From Akebia trifoliata (taxonomy: Eukaryota; Streptophyta; Magnoliopsida; Ranunculales; Lardizabalaceae), in the NCBI GenBank assembly GCA_017979445.1, contig CM030714.1:46143220-46207219 (forward strand): a stretch of 64,000 nucleotides of DNA, given 5' to 3'. The notes beneath the pieces are model-generated. The model did no database searches. It worked only from the letters and a program-made list of their open reading frames with translations, and was not told the DNA's origin. Of this stretch, positions 1-11,118 are shown one piece after another (within the stretch, counting starts at the first letter, position 1; the number at the start of each line of letters is the position of its first letter). The translations under genes and the position numbers were made by a program.

Positions 1-598
1 GGAAGGGGCATGGCAGCGAGATCATATTCAACTTCGTATCCTCTCCAATAGGAGGATGGTTGTGTCCATTCCCTCTAGGTCGTTGGGCTTGTTCCTTTGT
101 CAAGGCATGAAATGTGGTGTTATTTGCAATGGGCACATTGCATGATCTATCTTGGTCGTCAAAAGGGACCCAACAAATAATGGATGTCATGATCATCCAC
201 CAAAAGCAACCTTTAAACGTGTGGCCCTAACATGTATCAGAAGATGATAATATGTGATCCAACAAGGTGTTAACTATCGTTGCAAGGTCTTAGAGCATGA
301 TAGGAAAGGTGTCAAAACTACGTTCCACAACACCAAACTAAAATGCATATAAAAAGAACATGAAAGAAGTAATCCCCAATTCTACCTAACTCAAGTGAAT
401 ACTCTATTGAAACCATCAAATAAAGGAAAATTTTGCTTGTGTGCAAGAGCGTAACATACGAGCACCCTATCAGAGTTTAGATTGTGATCGATTAGAGAAG
501 AAGGCCCAAATAATCTCTTATCTTGCATCACGTATCTCTAGGTGATGGAAGCAATTTTACCCTGATAATAGTAATTTTAATTAATAAATTAAGTTAGT
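1..598. other. intergenic, nothing recognised
   Basis: No long open frame, no recognisable exon and no clear repeat structure on either strand. Composition is slightly less AT-rich than further right. It may be old decayed repeat DNA, but I cannot assign it. Confidence 0.4.
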
Positions 599-611
599 GA
601 AAATAGACATG

Positions 612-850
612 ACCCCAAGGAGTTGGCCTAGTGGCAAGCTGAGCCTGGATTAACTTCTCAAGAAGAGTAGATTAAGTGTTTGAAACCCCACGAAGCTATG
701 AATACCTTAGGACCACCCTCCAGGTCTGATTGACCCTTGACTCAACTAGTTGCAAGTAGGACTTTCCGAGGGGGTGATGTGTGTGACCATAGGATTAGTC
801 TTAACCAAAGGGTGGGGATATCCACGATAAGCACACACAAAAAAAAAAAA
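612..850 (+). mobile_element. tRNA-derived SINE
   Basis: The 5' part has a box-A-like block (GTTGGCCTAGTGGCAAGC, near 620) and, about 50 bases on, a box-B-like block (TGTTTGAAACCCC, near 678). These are the two internal RNA polymerase III promoter elements of tRNA-derived SINEs. A tRNA-unrelated body follows and ends in an A run at 838-850. The flanks AAAATAGACAT (about 599) and TAAATTGACAT (about 856) look like a decayed target-site duplication. Reading frames through it are meaningless. Confidence 0.6.
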
Positions 851-866
851 GCACTAAATTGACATA

Positions 867-1911
867 AGATATGTCTTTAAACAAATTGAAGAGCCATATT
901 GACACTAAAAATTTGGGATAAGACTTTGATGCTAAATATAATATTCATATGAAAGTGTTTGGACCATCAATCCATCTAATGTACCAGGGCCATCACCCTT
1001 AATTTAGGACGTATACTTTATGGTATCTGATGGTCCAAAACCATTATTTTCTCCTCTAGACCAGCAAATTAATAATGCCATGATCTGGCCTACTTCAAGA
1101 TCTTGGTGTGGGGGTGGTGTGAGGTACCCATCATCTGGCCTACTTCAAGATTTTGGTGTGGGGGTTGGGGGGAGCTGGGATCGAGGGGCAAAGATTTCCC
1201 ATGAGGGGACCATCCAATGGTGTATAGAGGTAGGATCAAATGTTGGCATGTGGACCACTTGTAACATCATATTTCTTGGCATACTGTACTTCAATAATAT
1301 TTATAACAAACTTGGAAGAAAAAAAAATGTATTAATAGCAAAAAATGGTTCTTCTAGTCCTACATTGGACCCTTTTGTATCCAAATGATAAAACAGTGGG
1401 AAGAGAAACACAGATTACTTAATGAATTACATTGATATAATATCTGTCAATGATGATTTTATTCATATCTCGAGGAAACACATCTATGACTATCACATCA
1501 ACAGAGTGAAAAACAAAGTCCCCCAAGGATTCTCTTAAAAGAAATCATATATTAATTATTTTGGCAGCTGTTGGAAGCTATTTGAGTTCCTTTATTTCTT
1601 TATTTAAGGATAGAATTTTTTTTTTTTTTTGGAAAATGCTGAACTGCCTTCATTGTAAACTGTGTGGTGTACAGAGAACCGTAGATTCTTATGTTTGTAT
1701 CTCAAGGAAGGAAAGAAATCTGTGTTGAACACAATGTCCAAGGATGGCAGTGTAGGACGCCTCTTTTTTTATTTATCACTTTGGGACCAAAAACTTCATT
1801 GGGACATCCTGTAGATAAAGATGTTACTCTCTCTACAACACCCTTTTATTCTTCTTATCTTCACCGTATTTTAGTGCACTTCCCTCTTTTTTTTCCTTTT
1901 TCTTTTTTAGG
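867..1911. other. intergenic, nothing firm
   Basis: There is a short local duplication (TACTTCAAGATYTTGGTGTG near 1090 and 1140) and T-rich runs near 1615-1630 and 1885-1905. The open frames at 1020-1388 and 1691-1948 lack coding character and match no family I recognise. Confidence 0.35.
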
Positions 1912-2140
1912 TCCTTTATTATTATATTTTTTTTCCTTTATAAAATAAAAAAATCAAAAGTGAATTTTATTAATTCTACTCATTGAGACACTAGTTTGAT
2001 TAGGAAATACTGAAATAACAATTTTTTTTAACTCCTTTATTATTATATATTTTTCCTTTATAAAATATAAAAATTAAAAGTGAATTTTTTTAATTCTACT
2101 CATTGCGACACTAGTTCAGTTAGGAAATACTGAAATAACA
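1912..2140. repeat. tandem duplication, period about 121 bp
   Basis: The block beginning TCCTTTATTATTATAT at 1912 and ending TGAAATAACA at 2020 is repeated from 2033 to 2140 with a modest number of substitutions. It is a simple two-copy tandem duplication in AT-rich DNA, with no coding content. Confidence 0.75.
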
Positions 2141-2300
2141 TTGAAATTGACATCGTTTCACAAGATGTTGATGTAGATGTATGTACAGAACAATGGGTGT
2201 TTTTCATCGAGATATGAGTGGGAAGCATAGATGGTTCTATGCACGCCAATGCATGAAACGATGATAATTTCAATGTCACTCCAACATGACTCATTCAGTT
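2133..2300. mobile_element. MITE, family with AATGCTGAAGTAACATT-like ends
   Basis: An imperfect inverted repeat of about 165 bp. The left end ACATTGAAATTGACATCG pairs with the right end CGATGATAATTTCAATGT. The interior, with a CATCGAGATATGAGTG block, resembles copies at 39172-39355, 48040-48215 and 59697-59880. The right end has the shared TCACTCCAACATGACTCAT block of this family. Non-autonomous, no ORF. Confidence 0.55.
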
Positions 2301-2304
2301 AATA

Positions 2305-3790
2305 AGATCCTTGGTAAAATTTTTCTGTGTCTATGTCTCAAGGCCTACATTTGGACCACATTGGTTGCCATATTGACCAAAATGAAGATCTTGGTCGTCT
2401 AGGATTAATGACTTAGATTAGATTTTTAAAAAAAGGGAAAAATTACTTGTTTAAATCAAACCCAACATGGCAAATTTGAAAATTTTACTAGGATATAAAA
2501 CATATCCAAAATGTCAAAAGACAGAGCGGATAAATTTGAAGAGAATGTGGATTATTATAATGGAGTGTATATGTGGATAACATTTTAGATGATCTAATGA
2601 TGTTTGATATTTAGTCATTCACAACGTGAAGATTATTTATCGTCGTAAAAAATCATGACATTGTAACATTTTAATTATATAAGAAATCACTACCTTAAAT
2701 TAATGGTTTAAATATGTCTTCATTGGATTGAGATTTTGCCACAATGTGATCTTTATAAAGTAAGGATAGTTCACTGTTTAGTTTGATGGTTTAAAAATGT
2801 TACCCACATGGATAGGCCACATAATAAGTAAGAACAGAGAGTATCATTCGATGATGGAAGAGATGACAAAATTATATACTCAGGCGTTGAAGGCCATATA
2901 GTCAATAAAAAAATATAAGGCCTTAGGATGATGAGGACAAATGCCAAGACAGACGAAACAAGAAATGATTGTAATTAAGAACTTGGAGAAGATGTAGATG
3001 ACAATGAATATACACATAAGTATTTCTTATCAGGGTTGGATAACATAATTTTCAGAAAAGATAAATAAGTAAATAACAAATTTGACCAAACTATATACAT
3101 AACCGTTTTGGTAAACAATACTTAATTATAAAATTGGGCATAAGGCCATTTTTGTAAATGCCATAAGAAATGGCTGATTCAATAATTTCCAAATGGCAGT
3201 GTTAATGACACCTCAATTTTAACTAAGGACATCCCACATCATAGCCAACTTTTTGTGAGGTTAAAAGTTTTAATTCTAGAATTTCTAACCCCATCAAAAC
3301 AAATTGAAGTTTCAAGGGTTGATTTTCAGTGAAGATGATGGTCTCGTCGTAAAGATTTTCCTCACAAATAATCTGTCATGTGTGGGGGGCGCCAATGTAA
3401 TAATTGGGGGTGCCTTCAACGCTACTCATTAGCAAAACATGTACTTTTTAGACGTTACTTGCCAGTCAGTGCCGTTACAAGGCTCGCAGTTCTCACCGTT
3501 TTTACTGCACATAAGTTTCGAAAAGGTTAAAAAATGCAACTTTTAGAGGTTATTTTTGTCTTATAAATCCGTACTCAGCTGTTGGATTTTAAAGATTATA
3601 TATTAAAAAAAACGCATTACCAACTAAGTCAAAAATACGTTGACCATAACTTAGGTGTTGATCACAATTCAGCTACGTACAATACCCCTAAAATACTAAA
3701 CATTAAAATGGAAAAGAAAAGGTAGAAATATTTATTTTATTATTACGAAAACAGATACCCAAACTCAGCCAGGAAAAAAAAAAAAAAAAA
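2305..3790. other. intergenic, 3' flank of the cyclin gene
   Basis: AT-rich DNA without a recognisable gene. Homopolymer runs near 3775-3790 and 3810-3825 lie just past the 3' end of the minus-strand cyclin gene. No polyadenylation site can be fixed. Nothing else stands out. Confidence 0.35.
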
Positions 3791-3993
3791 CAGGATTCAA
3801 AGTCCTATTTTTTTTATTTTTTTTAGGTTTTTAAGATGCAGTTGGAGAGATAATGGACCGTACAAGCGAGATCGAGAGCCAGTGATTTGGTTTCTGATAC
3901 ATCGATTTCTTTTGACACTCTCTGTGCATTGTTTTTGCTGCTGATGTCGTTCTCTTGACTCTGTTGAAATTGAGCTGTGATTTGTTACTTTTC

Positions 3994-5439
3994 TCAGCAT
4001 TGTTGGATCTGAGAAAGCTGAAACCTATTCTCGTTACAGCAGAAATCGCTGATCTTACGCCTTTTGATATCTCGCTCTGATCTTCCAGTAGCTATAGAGC
4101 TGCCGTTGCTGGTGGTGATGATAGTTTTCTCACTTTCCGAGCTCCAGCAATGGTGATCGAGCACATTGACTGCTGTATCTGAGCTAGACAATTTATCAAA
4201 CACTGATTCGAAGCTGTTCATCAATATCTCCTGCATCACATTACAGCAATCCAAAAGTTTCTCCTGCACCACAAATAGCAGAAAAAAAATATATCAAAAT
4301 TTGGGGGGTGGGGGATGAAAAGATAGAATTTTTTTGGTCTTTTTTGTGGTTTTCTTGGTTCTTACTTTATTTACATAAACACAAGAGGAGATTGCATTTC
4401 TGAAACATGGAAATTGTAAGGGGAAGAGCTCATGAGAAGCAGAGAGGAGAGCTGAAGCTGCGATGACCGATGGCTTGAACTCTATAAGTTTGATTTCTGT
4501 ATTCAAAATGAGGAAATAAAAACAATGAGAGACCTTTTGAGATTATCGAACAAGTTTTTGAAGGAAAGCGCGAAGTAAAATCGATTTTTTTTTTTTTTTT
4601 TACCATTTTGAGATTTGAAGATGATCTCTGTAGCACGATCTTTGAGAGCTTGTTGTAATGGCGGATCTTTGAGTTTGAATAAGGAAATGAAGAAATATAC
4701 GAAGGAAAAAGGCGTTATGGATCGCATTCTCCAGTTGAGAGCTCCGAGAATCAGAAGCTCCATTCTCTGTATCGTTTGTGTGTCGAAGATGAATCCTTCT
4801 TCTCTCTGTTTAGATGAATCGAACAGAGTTCTTAAACATCTCGAAATTTAAACCAAAAAAAAATCTAAAAAAGAATCTAACCTGAAAATCAGAAAGGGAG
4901 AACTCTGTTCGTTTCATCTTCGCCGCAAGAGAAACGCAGGACATGGAAACAAGCTTCAGAATCCATGGATTTCGTTTCTGCAACATAAGGATTGATTAGA
5001 TAATCTAATCGATGGAAAAAAGAAGGTAAAATCTCAGTTCCTCTCTCTCTCTAAAACTCATAAAAATCAGTGATTTAAGCAGTTTTACCGGCATTCCTTG
5101 TTTGGAGATGAACCGATCGAGGTAATTTACAGAGAGATATGCTAGAAATGGATCGAAGTCGCAGGAGAACTGCACCTAACGAACCAAGAACACATCAAAA
5201 CACGAAAAAACTTCGATTCGAATTTATCTACGAAGAAGATATATCAGAGTCTTTGATTTTACCTGTAGAATCAAAGAAATTGCTTCTCGACGGTCGGAGA
5301 TATCAAAAACTCTGGTTTTGAAACTAGAGAAGTAGTTTTCGCAGGGCATGTGATCCGATTCAGAGGCGAAGAGAGCTGGAATTGTATCGGACTGGTGTTC
5401 TTGAAAGCCTGTTAATGGATTTTCGAGATCGAACTCCAT
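3994..5439 (-). CDS. CYCD6;1: D-type cyclin, CYCD6;1 orthologue (six exons)
   Basis: Spliced gene encoding 318 residues. Exons on the minus strand: 5439-5263, 5169-5089, 4977-4882, 4805-4604, 4496-4366 and 4263-3994 (TGA stop). All five introns are 76-111 bp with GT-AG borders, and the reading frame is kept throughout. The start is the ATG at 5439 (MEFDLENPL). The cyclin N-box includes YLSVNYLDRF (70-79) and SCVSLAAKM (99-107). The C-terminal cyclin half includes ELLILGALNWRM (134-145) and EFKPSVIAASALL (191-203), and the tail has a basic KRRK (296-299). Residue order, exon ends and length fit Arabidopsis CYCD6;1 (about 300 residues). There is no LxCxE near the N-terminus, so retinoblastoma binding through that motif is not expected, as in CYCD6. 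The Arabidopsis gene is a SHR/SCR target that drives formative divisions in root ground tissue; the same role here is inference. Confidence 0.93.
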
Positions 5440-5591
5440 TCTTTCTTTTCTTCTACTCTGAAGAATTCAGAAGAAGCGTTGTAGAAAGTAAACGACGAAA
5501 GCCATTCGTAGAGAGAGGAGAAAAAGGAAGCGTTTGTCTGCTCAATGAAACTGAACACTTCACTCCGCGTAGCACTCTTTATGCCTCATCC

Positions 5592-5640
5592 CTCTCTCTC
5601 TCTCTCTCTCTCTTTTGGGAAAGAAAACAGATAAATAGAG
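5592..5640 (-). promoter_or_regulatory. possible core promoter and GA-repeat leader of the cyclin gene
   Basis: Read on the minus strand, CTCTATTTAT (5631-5640) is a weak TATA-like site about 195 bases before the cyclin ATG. It is followed by a pure GA dinucleotide tract (5592-5613) that would lie in or near the 5' leader. Placement is by position only. Confidence 0.3.
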
Positions 5641-5876
5641 GTTTTTTTTAGGGAGAAAACAAATTAAAACCAAAGTAACAAACAAGATTTAAAATGTCAT
5701 ATCAAGGAATGTTTTGTCAATATTCGATAATTTCGACTAATTCATTTCTAATATATTCTGCATTTCTGCTAATACATTCCCATTACATGGGTCACAATTT
5801 TAATATATTGAACTGTTATTGGCACTCCAACTTGTACTTATTATACTCCAATTAAAATTAAAGAAAATAAATGAAA

Positions 5877-6161
5877 GGAAATTTTATTGACATGCCAAAG
5901 AATTTTAAGAATCCTCTCATTTTTAGGGACACCTCTCATCTCCTACAATTTTGACGATTCAAATGAGGAAGAGAAGATAAAGAAGAAGAAAAGCATATAA
6001 AGGAAGAGAGATCAGAGGAGAAGGAGAAAGAGAAGGCCAAGGAGGAGTCGGCTTGTCTATTAATCGAAAAAAAAAAAAGGAAGAAGATGGAGTGCCAAAA
6101 TAATTTAAAATTTTTTTCAATTTGACTTGCCTTAGAGAAAGGCATGTCAATAAAAAATTTC
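5877..6161. mobile_element. MITE with about 20-bp terminal inverted repeats
   Basis: The left end GGAAATTTTATTGACATGCC pairs with the right end GGCATGTCAATAAAAAATTTC. The inside is purine-rich (AAGAAGAGG-like) and gives only spurious open frames on the minus strand. It sits upstream of the cyclin gene. Confidence 0.6.
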
Positions 6162-6657
6162 ATAATTTAATGGTTGAAAATAAGTAAAAGTTAGGGTTTC
6201 AATAGAAACTCTATTGTTATGTTTTGTTAGATTCTATTTTTTTTATTTAAAATTTGATATGAGCCTAATAATAATTATAAATAATTATTGAAATTATTTG
6301 AACTGAGTGTTATAATATTGAGATAATAATTTAAGCCAAACCTTTGTAATGTTTGAAGAGTGTTTTAATTGGGTGTTACAATAATTTAAGAAATTGAGGT
6401 GTAATAAGTAAAAGTTGAGATGTCTATATTACAGCTCTCAAAAGTCAATATTTTGAGGTTAATTTTCATATCAATCTAGGTCGATATCAATATCAATATG
6501 CACCAAGTGATAAATTTGGATATTTTGAACCCTACTAACAAGCATTTAACCATAACCTAAAAAATTAATTTTAAGCTACCCTCTAAGTTTATCTAAAAAA
6601 TTAGTGCTATTAAACTAATGACACATCCCTTTGAATTTAATATATATATTTATAAAA

Positions 6658-7042
6658 GGAGCGGTTCGGCAGCCCTAAAGTTTGCCAAATTTTGTGCCAA
6701 ATATTTTTTATAGATCACTTTTGACGGGGTTAGAAGTTTTGGAATAGGCTGATTTTTTGTAAGGATGATCTCTACGGTGAAGAGACCATCTTCACAAAAA
6801 ATTAGCTCATTTTGAAACTTCTAACCCTAGTTTACAAGTTGAAGAATCGTGGACCGTCTAATTTTTGTAAATCACTTTTGATGGGGTTAGAAGTTTTGGA
6901 ATAGACTGATATTTGGTGAGGATGATCTCCTCATCATTGAGATCATCCTCACAAAAAATCAGCTCATTCCAAAGCTTCTAACCCATATTTGAAAAATGTT
7001 TGGCATAAAACTTGGTAAACTTTAGGGCTACTGAACCGCCCT
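6658..7042. mobile_element. hairpin element E1 of the (TA)n-associated family
   Basis: Ends GGAGCGGTTCGGCAGCCC and its imperfect inverse at 7025-7042 flank two consecutive hairpins. Each hairpin is built on GGATGATCTC...GAGATCATCC within a longer palindrome (GTTAGAAGTTTTGGAATRG and its inverse). The spacer between them contains CAAGTTGAAGAATCGTGGACC. TA-rich sequence lies immediately outside both ends (6641-6655 and 7044-7060). Same internal modules as the 19.2-23.4 kb cluster, but with its own subterminal sequence. Confidence 0.75.
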
Positions 7043-7059
7043 CATATATATATATATAT

Positions 7060-7930
7060 TCACAAGAACCTTTTTCTTCAACATTTAGGATAATGTTTTG
7101 AACCTATTGTACCTCTTCACGATTAAACGAACTCTTGGCAAAAACACATGATTTTTCTTTCCAAATATCTATTGCCTTCAATTAGTCCCCAATCCTAGTA
7201 CCATGTTCTTGAGATTTGATAATCAAACGTCATAAAATCTTTAGGTCGGAGATAAATATATAGTTTAAATAGAACTATCTTAAAATTAAAAATGATAATT
7301 TTTTCAGTAAAATTGGAGGTTTTTTTTTTTTTTTTTTTATATAGGAAAGATGATGGCAAAGGTATTTCTGTCATTTTGTATTAGTCTCTCATGAAAGAAA
7401 AAAGGTCAATGGATATTTTATTTGATTAAAAACACTATTTATTTTTATTTTTTTGACGAGGGTTCTAGACTCATAGGCCTAACGAGCATAGACGAGGCAA
7501 CTAACCACTTAGAGGACCATATCACATTCAAATCCCCTAGCTAGATGCAATACCTCACAAATCACACATATCAAGTAAGCATGAATAAATCTTTATGGGT
7601 GGCCAATGAGAGGACTTGAACTCAAGACCTCCCCCTTTTTAGAAGGATGCCTTGGACACTACGGATTAAATGCAATATTATCTCTAATTTTCGCATAACC
7701 TTAAAGGGGTCCTTCAAAATTTCCCAACATTTGATGATGATTTCATATGTGGGATAGAGAGATTTTACAACAAGTGATTCGTCATTACTTATAATTAAGT
7801 TTGGAAGGGTTGAAGGGTGAAGTAATAATATAATGGTGCGGCAATAACACAATCCTAAGGGAGGGGATCCCTATCTCATGCACGTGAGTGGTAAAAAACA
7901 TGTGAAGGGATTTGGTAAGTTAGCGAAGAA
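7060..7930. other. intergenic, nothing firm
   Basis: T run at 7320-7339. A block around 7450-7640 (ending in ACTTGAACTCAAGACCTCC) has a tRNA/SINE-like flavour but no clear A and B boxes. No gene is recognisable; the minus-strand frames here lack coding character. Confidence 0.3.
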
Positions 7931-8693
7931 GACTTAGGGCCTGTTTGGATACCAAAAGTAGAGGTACTCTGCCAAAGAGTAGTAGCTGGAGTACTCTGTG
8001 AAGGAGATGGAGAAATACTTCTGTGCTGAAAGAGTGTTTGGGAATCAACTTTATGAAGTACTGGGAGAAGTACTTTTATGTTGGAAGTGTATTTGGGAAT
8101 CATATTGATTTCTCATGATTTCTATAAAATAAAAAAAAAGATAAGAATACCCTTATATTTTACTTCTTACTATTTTTTGTCTTTTAGTGTCATAATATGT
8201 TTTCAAACTATACTATTTTTACTAACTACTAACCTTATACCGGTAAAAAAAAATATAATAATAATAATAATAATTACAAATTGAATTGAATGGTTTATCT
8301 CATCTTAAACCAGAAGACTTGGGTGAATCAACTCAGTATTGGCGTGGGCAGGTTAAAACAAAATACAAAAAATTTAAAATCAATGATACAATACTCAAAC
8401 TCACTCCTTTGAGATGAGTCAACTCAAACCTATAAGTTCTCTAAGAGCATAGTTTCAATCTCGTCCAAAATTGAGATGACTTGCTAAAGGAGTAGGATAT
8501 TCAATGTGAATCATCTCGCACAATTGACAACCAATATGAGTCGACGATATTTTGAAAATCATGGTCGAGTCAGTAGAACTAAGCCAAAGAGTCAATTGTG
8601 TTTTTTTTTTTTTTTTTTCTGTATTTTTTATTAAAATATTTTTTTTTAATTTCAAAAATATGATCTTGTGACTAATTGTCTTTTAATCCACCT

Positions 8694-8734
<41 letters not shown>

Positions 8735-8746
<12 letters not shown>

Positions 8747-8817
8747 AAAACTTTATAATTATTTGTATATAAAGATATTTTGAATGATAAATATATGTAA
8801 ACCTATACAGTGATTTG

Positions 8818-8853
<36 letters not shown>

Positions 8854-8922
8854 AAAAACTTTATAATTATTTGTATATAAAGATATTTTGAATGATAAAT
8901 ATATGTAAACCTATACAGTGAC
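8735..8922. repeat. tandem duplication next to TA microsatellites
   Basis: A block of about 80 bp (TAAATAAAAATAAAAACTTT to AACCTATACAGTGA) occurs at 8735-8812 and again at 8841-8922 almost unchanged. Each copy is preceded by a (TA)n tract (8701-8735 and 8818-8842). The long minus-strand frame here encodes IYIYIY repeats and is not a gene. Confidence 0.8.
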
Positions 8923-9165
8923 CAAATCACTTAAAAATTATAGAGCTTCTACAAAAACAACAACTTTTACTCATTAAAATTTCAAAAGGATTGATGCATT
9001 GTTAGTAAAATTCAGTGTGCCTATGAAATATCTAAAAAAATGAAAAACTACAAAACCTAATAAAACTCAAAATGATTGAAACATGAAATATTTAGACCTA
9101 ATAAAAACCCTAGAATTACATAATTAAAACTCAAAAATTCAAAGATCAAAGAGAAAAAAACTTAC

Positions 9166-9415
9166 ACCAAGGCACGCCAAGGGTTTTGAAATCAGAATCA
9201 AGACCTTCGATGCCGAAGAAGTGCATATGAGAATAATAGGGTTCGTTCGAAGAGAAGTAAATGAGATTTCGAGAGAACCAGACAATGAAGATGATGAGAA
9301 GGAAGAGAAAGATGAGGATATAAGGCCAAAGCCCCCAAATTTTGATGATTTGCTTCAATGCTCTAATGGAGAAAGACATTCTTTCTGATTTTCGGTTCTT
9401 TGTCTTCGTCTGCAT
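9166..9415 (-). pseudogene. captured first exon of an unknown membrane-protein gene
   Basis: The minus-strand frame starts at ATG 9415, or more likely ATG 9379 (MSFSIRALKQ). It encodes a basic stretch, one hydrophobic membrane segment (PYILIFLFLLIIFIVWF) and a polar stretch (MHFFGIEGLDSDFKTLGVPW). It reaches a good splice donor, T|GTAAGT, at 9166/9165, which would split a Cys codon. The FFGIEGLDSDF...LGVPWC pattern recalls the N-terminal part of a plant single-pass membrane protein family of unknown function; I cannot name it with confidence. No later exon is visible before the element's left end, so this is probably a gene fragment carried by the surrounding Tourist-like element. Its donor looks intact. 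Confidence 0.5.
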
Positions 9416-9651
9416 AAGATGTTAGGGCAAACACGAATGAGGGGTATTTTTGGAAATTTTCACATTAAAAATTGCTCCACACAAAAGAGATCTCGTGGAA
9501 CACTATTTTCAAGCTTCTCATCAAGGATTGATTTTCGCTCTTGCGCGGAGTAGAATTTGCACGGAACATTTTTATCCAAACGTGATTTTCGCTAATTTTG
9601 ACTCCCTGCAAAAGCAAAAATTGTGAGAAGCTCTATCGAAACACATACTTA

Positions 9652-10285
9652 GTGGTCCAAGAGCCAGGCAACGATACCCAACTACACATCTCCTACTTGA
9701 CATGTGGCACATTAAAACCCACTCATCATGAATCTTTGACCAATTCAAGCATCAAAAATCAATTCTATCCTAATTTCTAAGTTCAAACTTCAAACCATTC
9801 TTTTAGAATAATTTGTCACTCCAATAAAACATTGGAGGGTAAGTGGTAGCAGTTTCAATGGGTACCCATAACCCATTTAACCGAACCGAACTAAAATTGG
9901 AACCAATAGGACAGTTCTCCAAATATTTACGAAGATCCAAAAAGCACTTTTGGATCTATATAAAAGCACTTCCAAAACAGGATGTGTGGTAGTTTGCCAT
10001 TTGGTTAAGGGTAGCAATCTAGAACAGTGTCGTGTCCCGTAGCAACATATGGTGTCTATGTTGCACATTTTGGTTTGAAAATTAAATACACATATATAAA
10101 ATGTAATAAATGGCTTGGATAAGAGTCAAATGTTTTTTAATCTCCAACGAATACATTTTACATAGACACCGTTCATATTCTCTGGGAACGGTACACCTTA
10201 CATGATCTTGATTATTTGTTTAATTGTGTCATTCTTTCACAATTGGATTCTATTGTTAACAACACTTAAGTTGTTAAATGAATAA
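9652..10285. other. intergenic, nothing recognised
   Basis: No exon, repeat pair or RNA gene recognised. The short frames at 9598-9780 and 9877-10068 have no family signature. Confidence 0.35.
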
Positions 10286-10289
10286 CATA

Positions 10290-10465
10290 CAGCCAATTAT
10301 TACCCTTTAAAATGCAAAATACATGCAGCCCCCTCCTGCTACACGCACCAAATAATTTCTGAGATAAATCCCTTGGGCCGGGTGGCCCCCATGGTGGGAT
10401 TCGAACTGAAGGCCTCCACCTCCTAAGGCGTGATCTTGGCCATCTCACCCACCCTTCAGAGTTGG
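10290..10465 (-). mobile_element. tRNA-derived SINE or tRNA-like repeat, minus strand
   Basis: Read on the minus strand, GGGTGAGATGGCCAAGATCA (about 10450) is a box-A-like block. AGTTCGAATCCCACCATGG (about 10400) is a near-canonical box B. The spacing is too long and the arms do not fold as a functional tRNA, so a SINE is preferred. The body continues toward 10290 without a long A tail. An open frame (10266-10448) crosses it by chance. Confidence 0.5.
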
Positions 10466-11118
10466 CTAACTTACAACATAGAGTTAGAAAATAGTATTCA
10501 TTGACATTTTATATCCATTTGGCCCCACATTGTCAGTAGAGATTGTCCCAATAAACATGTTTGTGTGAGTTTGGGACCAACCTCTTCATCTTATTTTTGT
10601 TTGGGAGTTAGGATCTATGCTCTATTTTGAGGCAATCGAATTCCAATAGCCAATTAACACCTCTAGAATGAACCTGATTCGTAGGGTAGGCAGAGATATT
10701 TTTTCTTGGTTTGCTAATTTGATCCGTTATCTCGGTGTCTTTGTGCATATAAAAAATCCAAACATCAAGTTACAAGTACAACTATAATGTTGCACAAATT
10801 TAACCGTGGAACAGGAACACAATTCTAGATTGACCTGTCTTACAAAGATTAAGATGAATAATCGGATTTCTTAAAAATTATATTGTATTTTCACCAGTTA
10901 ATTTACCTAATGATAAAATTCAGTGTATCAGAATGGTTGGGTGTGCAAATTGGTTGGTACGATTCATGATTTTTCTTCGAAAATTGAGATTGGAACCGAC
11001 AAGAACCATAATCAAGAAAATATGATGGTTCTCTACTACAGAAATAAACTTGATCAAGAACAAACTGAAACTAACCCATTGAACCCCCTAATGGCGGGTT
11101 TATCTATAATATCGATTA

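Larger units (their letters stand above)
7937..9648. mobile_element. PIF/Harbinger (Tourist)-like element carrying a gene fragment
   Basis: The left end GGGCCTGTTTGGATACC at 7937 is preceded by TTA (7934-7936). The right end ...TATCGAAACACATAC at 9648 is followed by TTA (9649-9651). This matches the 3-bp TWA target preference and GGGCCTGTTTGG-type ends of Tourist/PIF elements. Both terminal regions match the element at 32881-33979: left to about 8215, including TTTTGTCTTTTAGTGTCATA, and right from about 9440, including TTGCGCGGAGTA. The middle is unrelated and holds two TA tracts, a local duplication and a membrane-protein exon. No transposase is seen, so it is non-autonomous. Confidence 0.65.

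Noticed and set aside
8652..8930. Long minus-strand frame with IYIYIY repeats (also at 19719-19997, 25039-25233, 52680-53014 and 54645-54848)
   Set aside because: These are translations of TA microsatellites, not genes.
10340..10465. tRNA gene on the minus strand
   Set aside because: A-box and B-box-like blocks are present, but the spacing is too long and no cloverleaf arms pair; a SINE explains it better.
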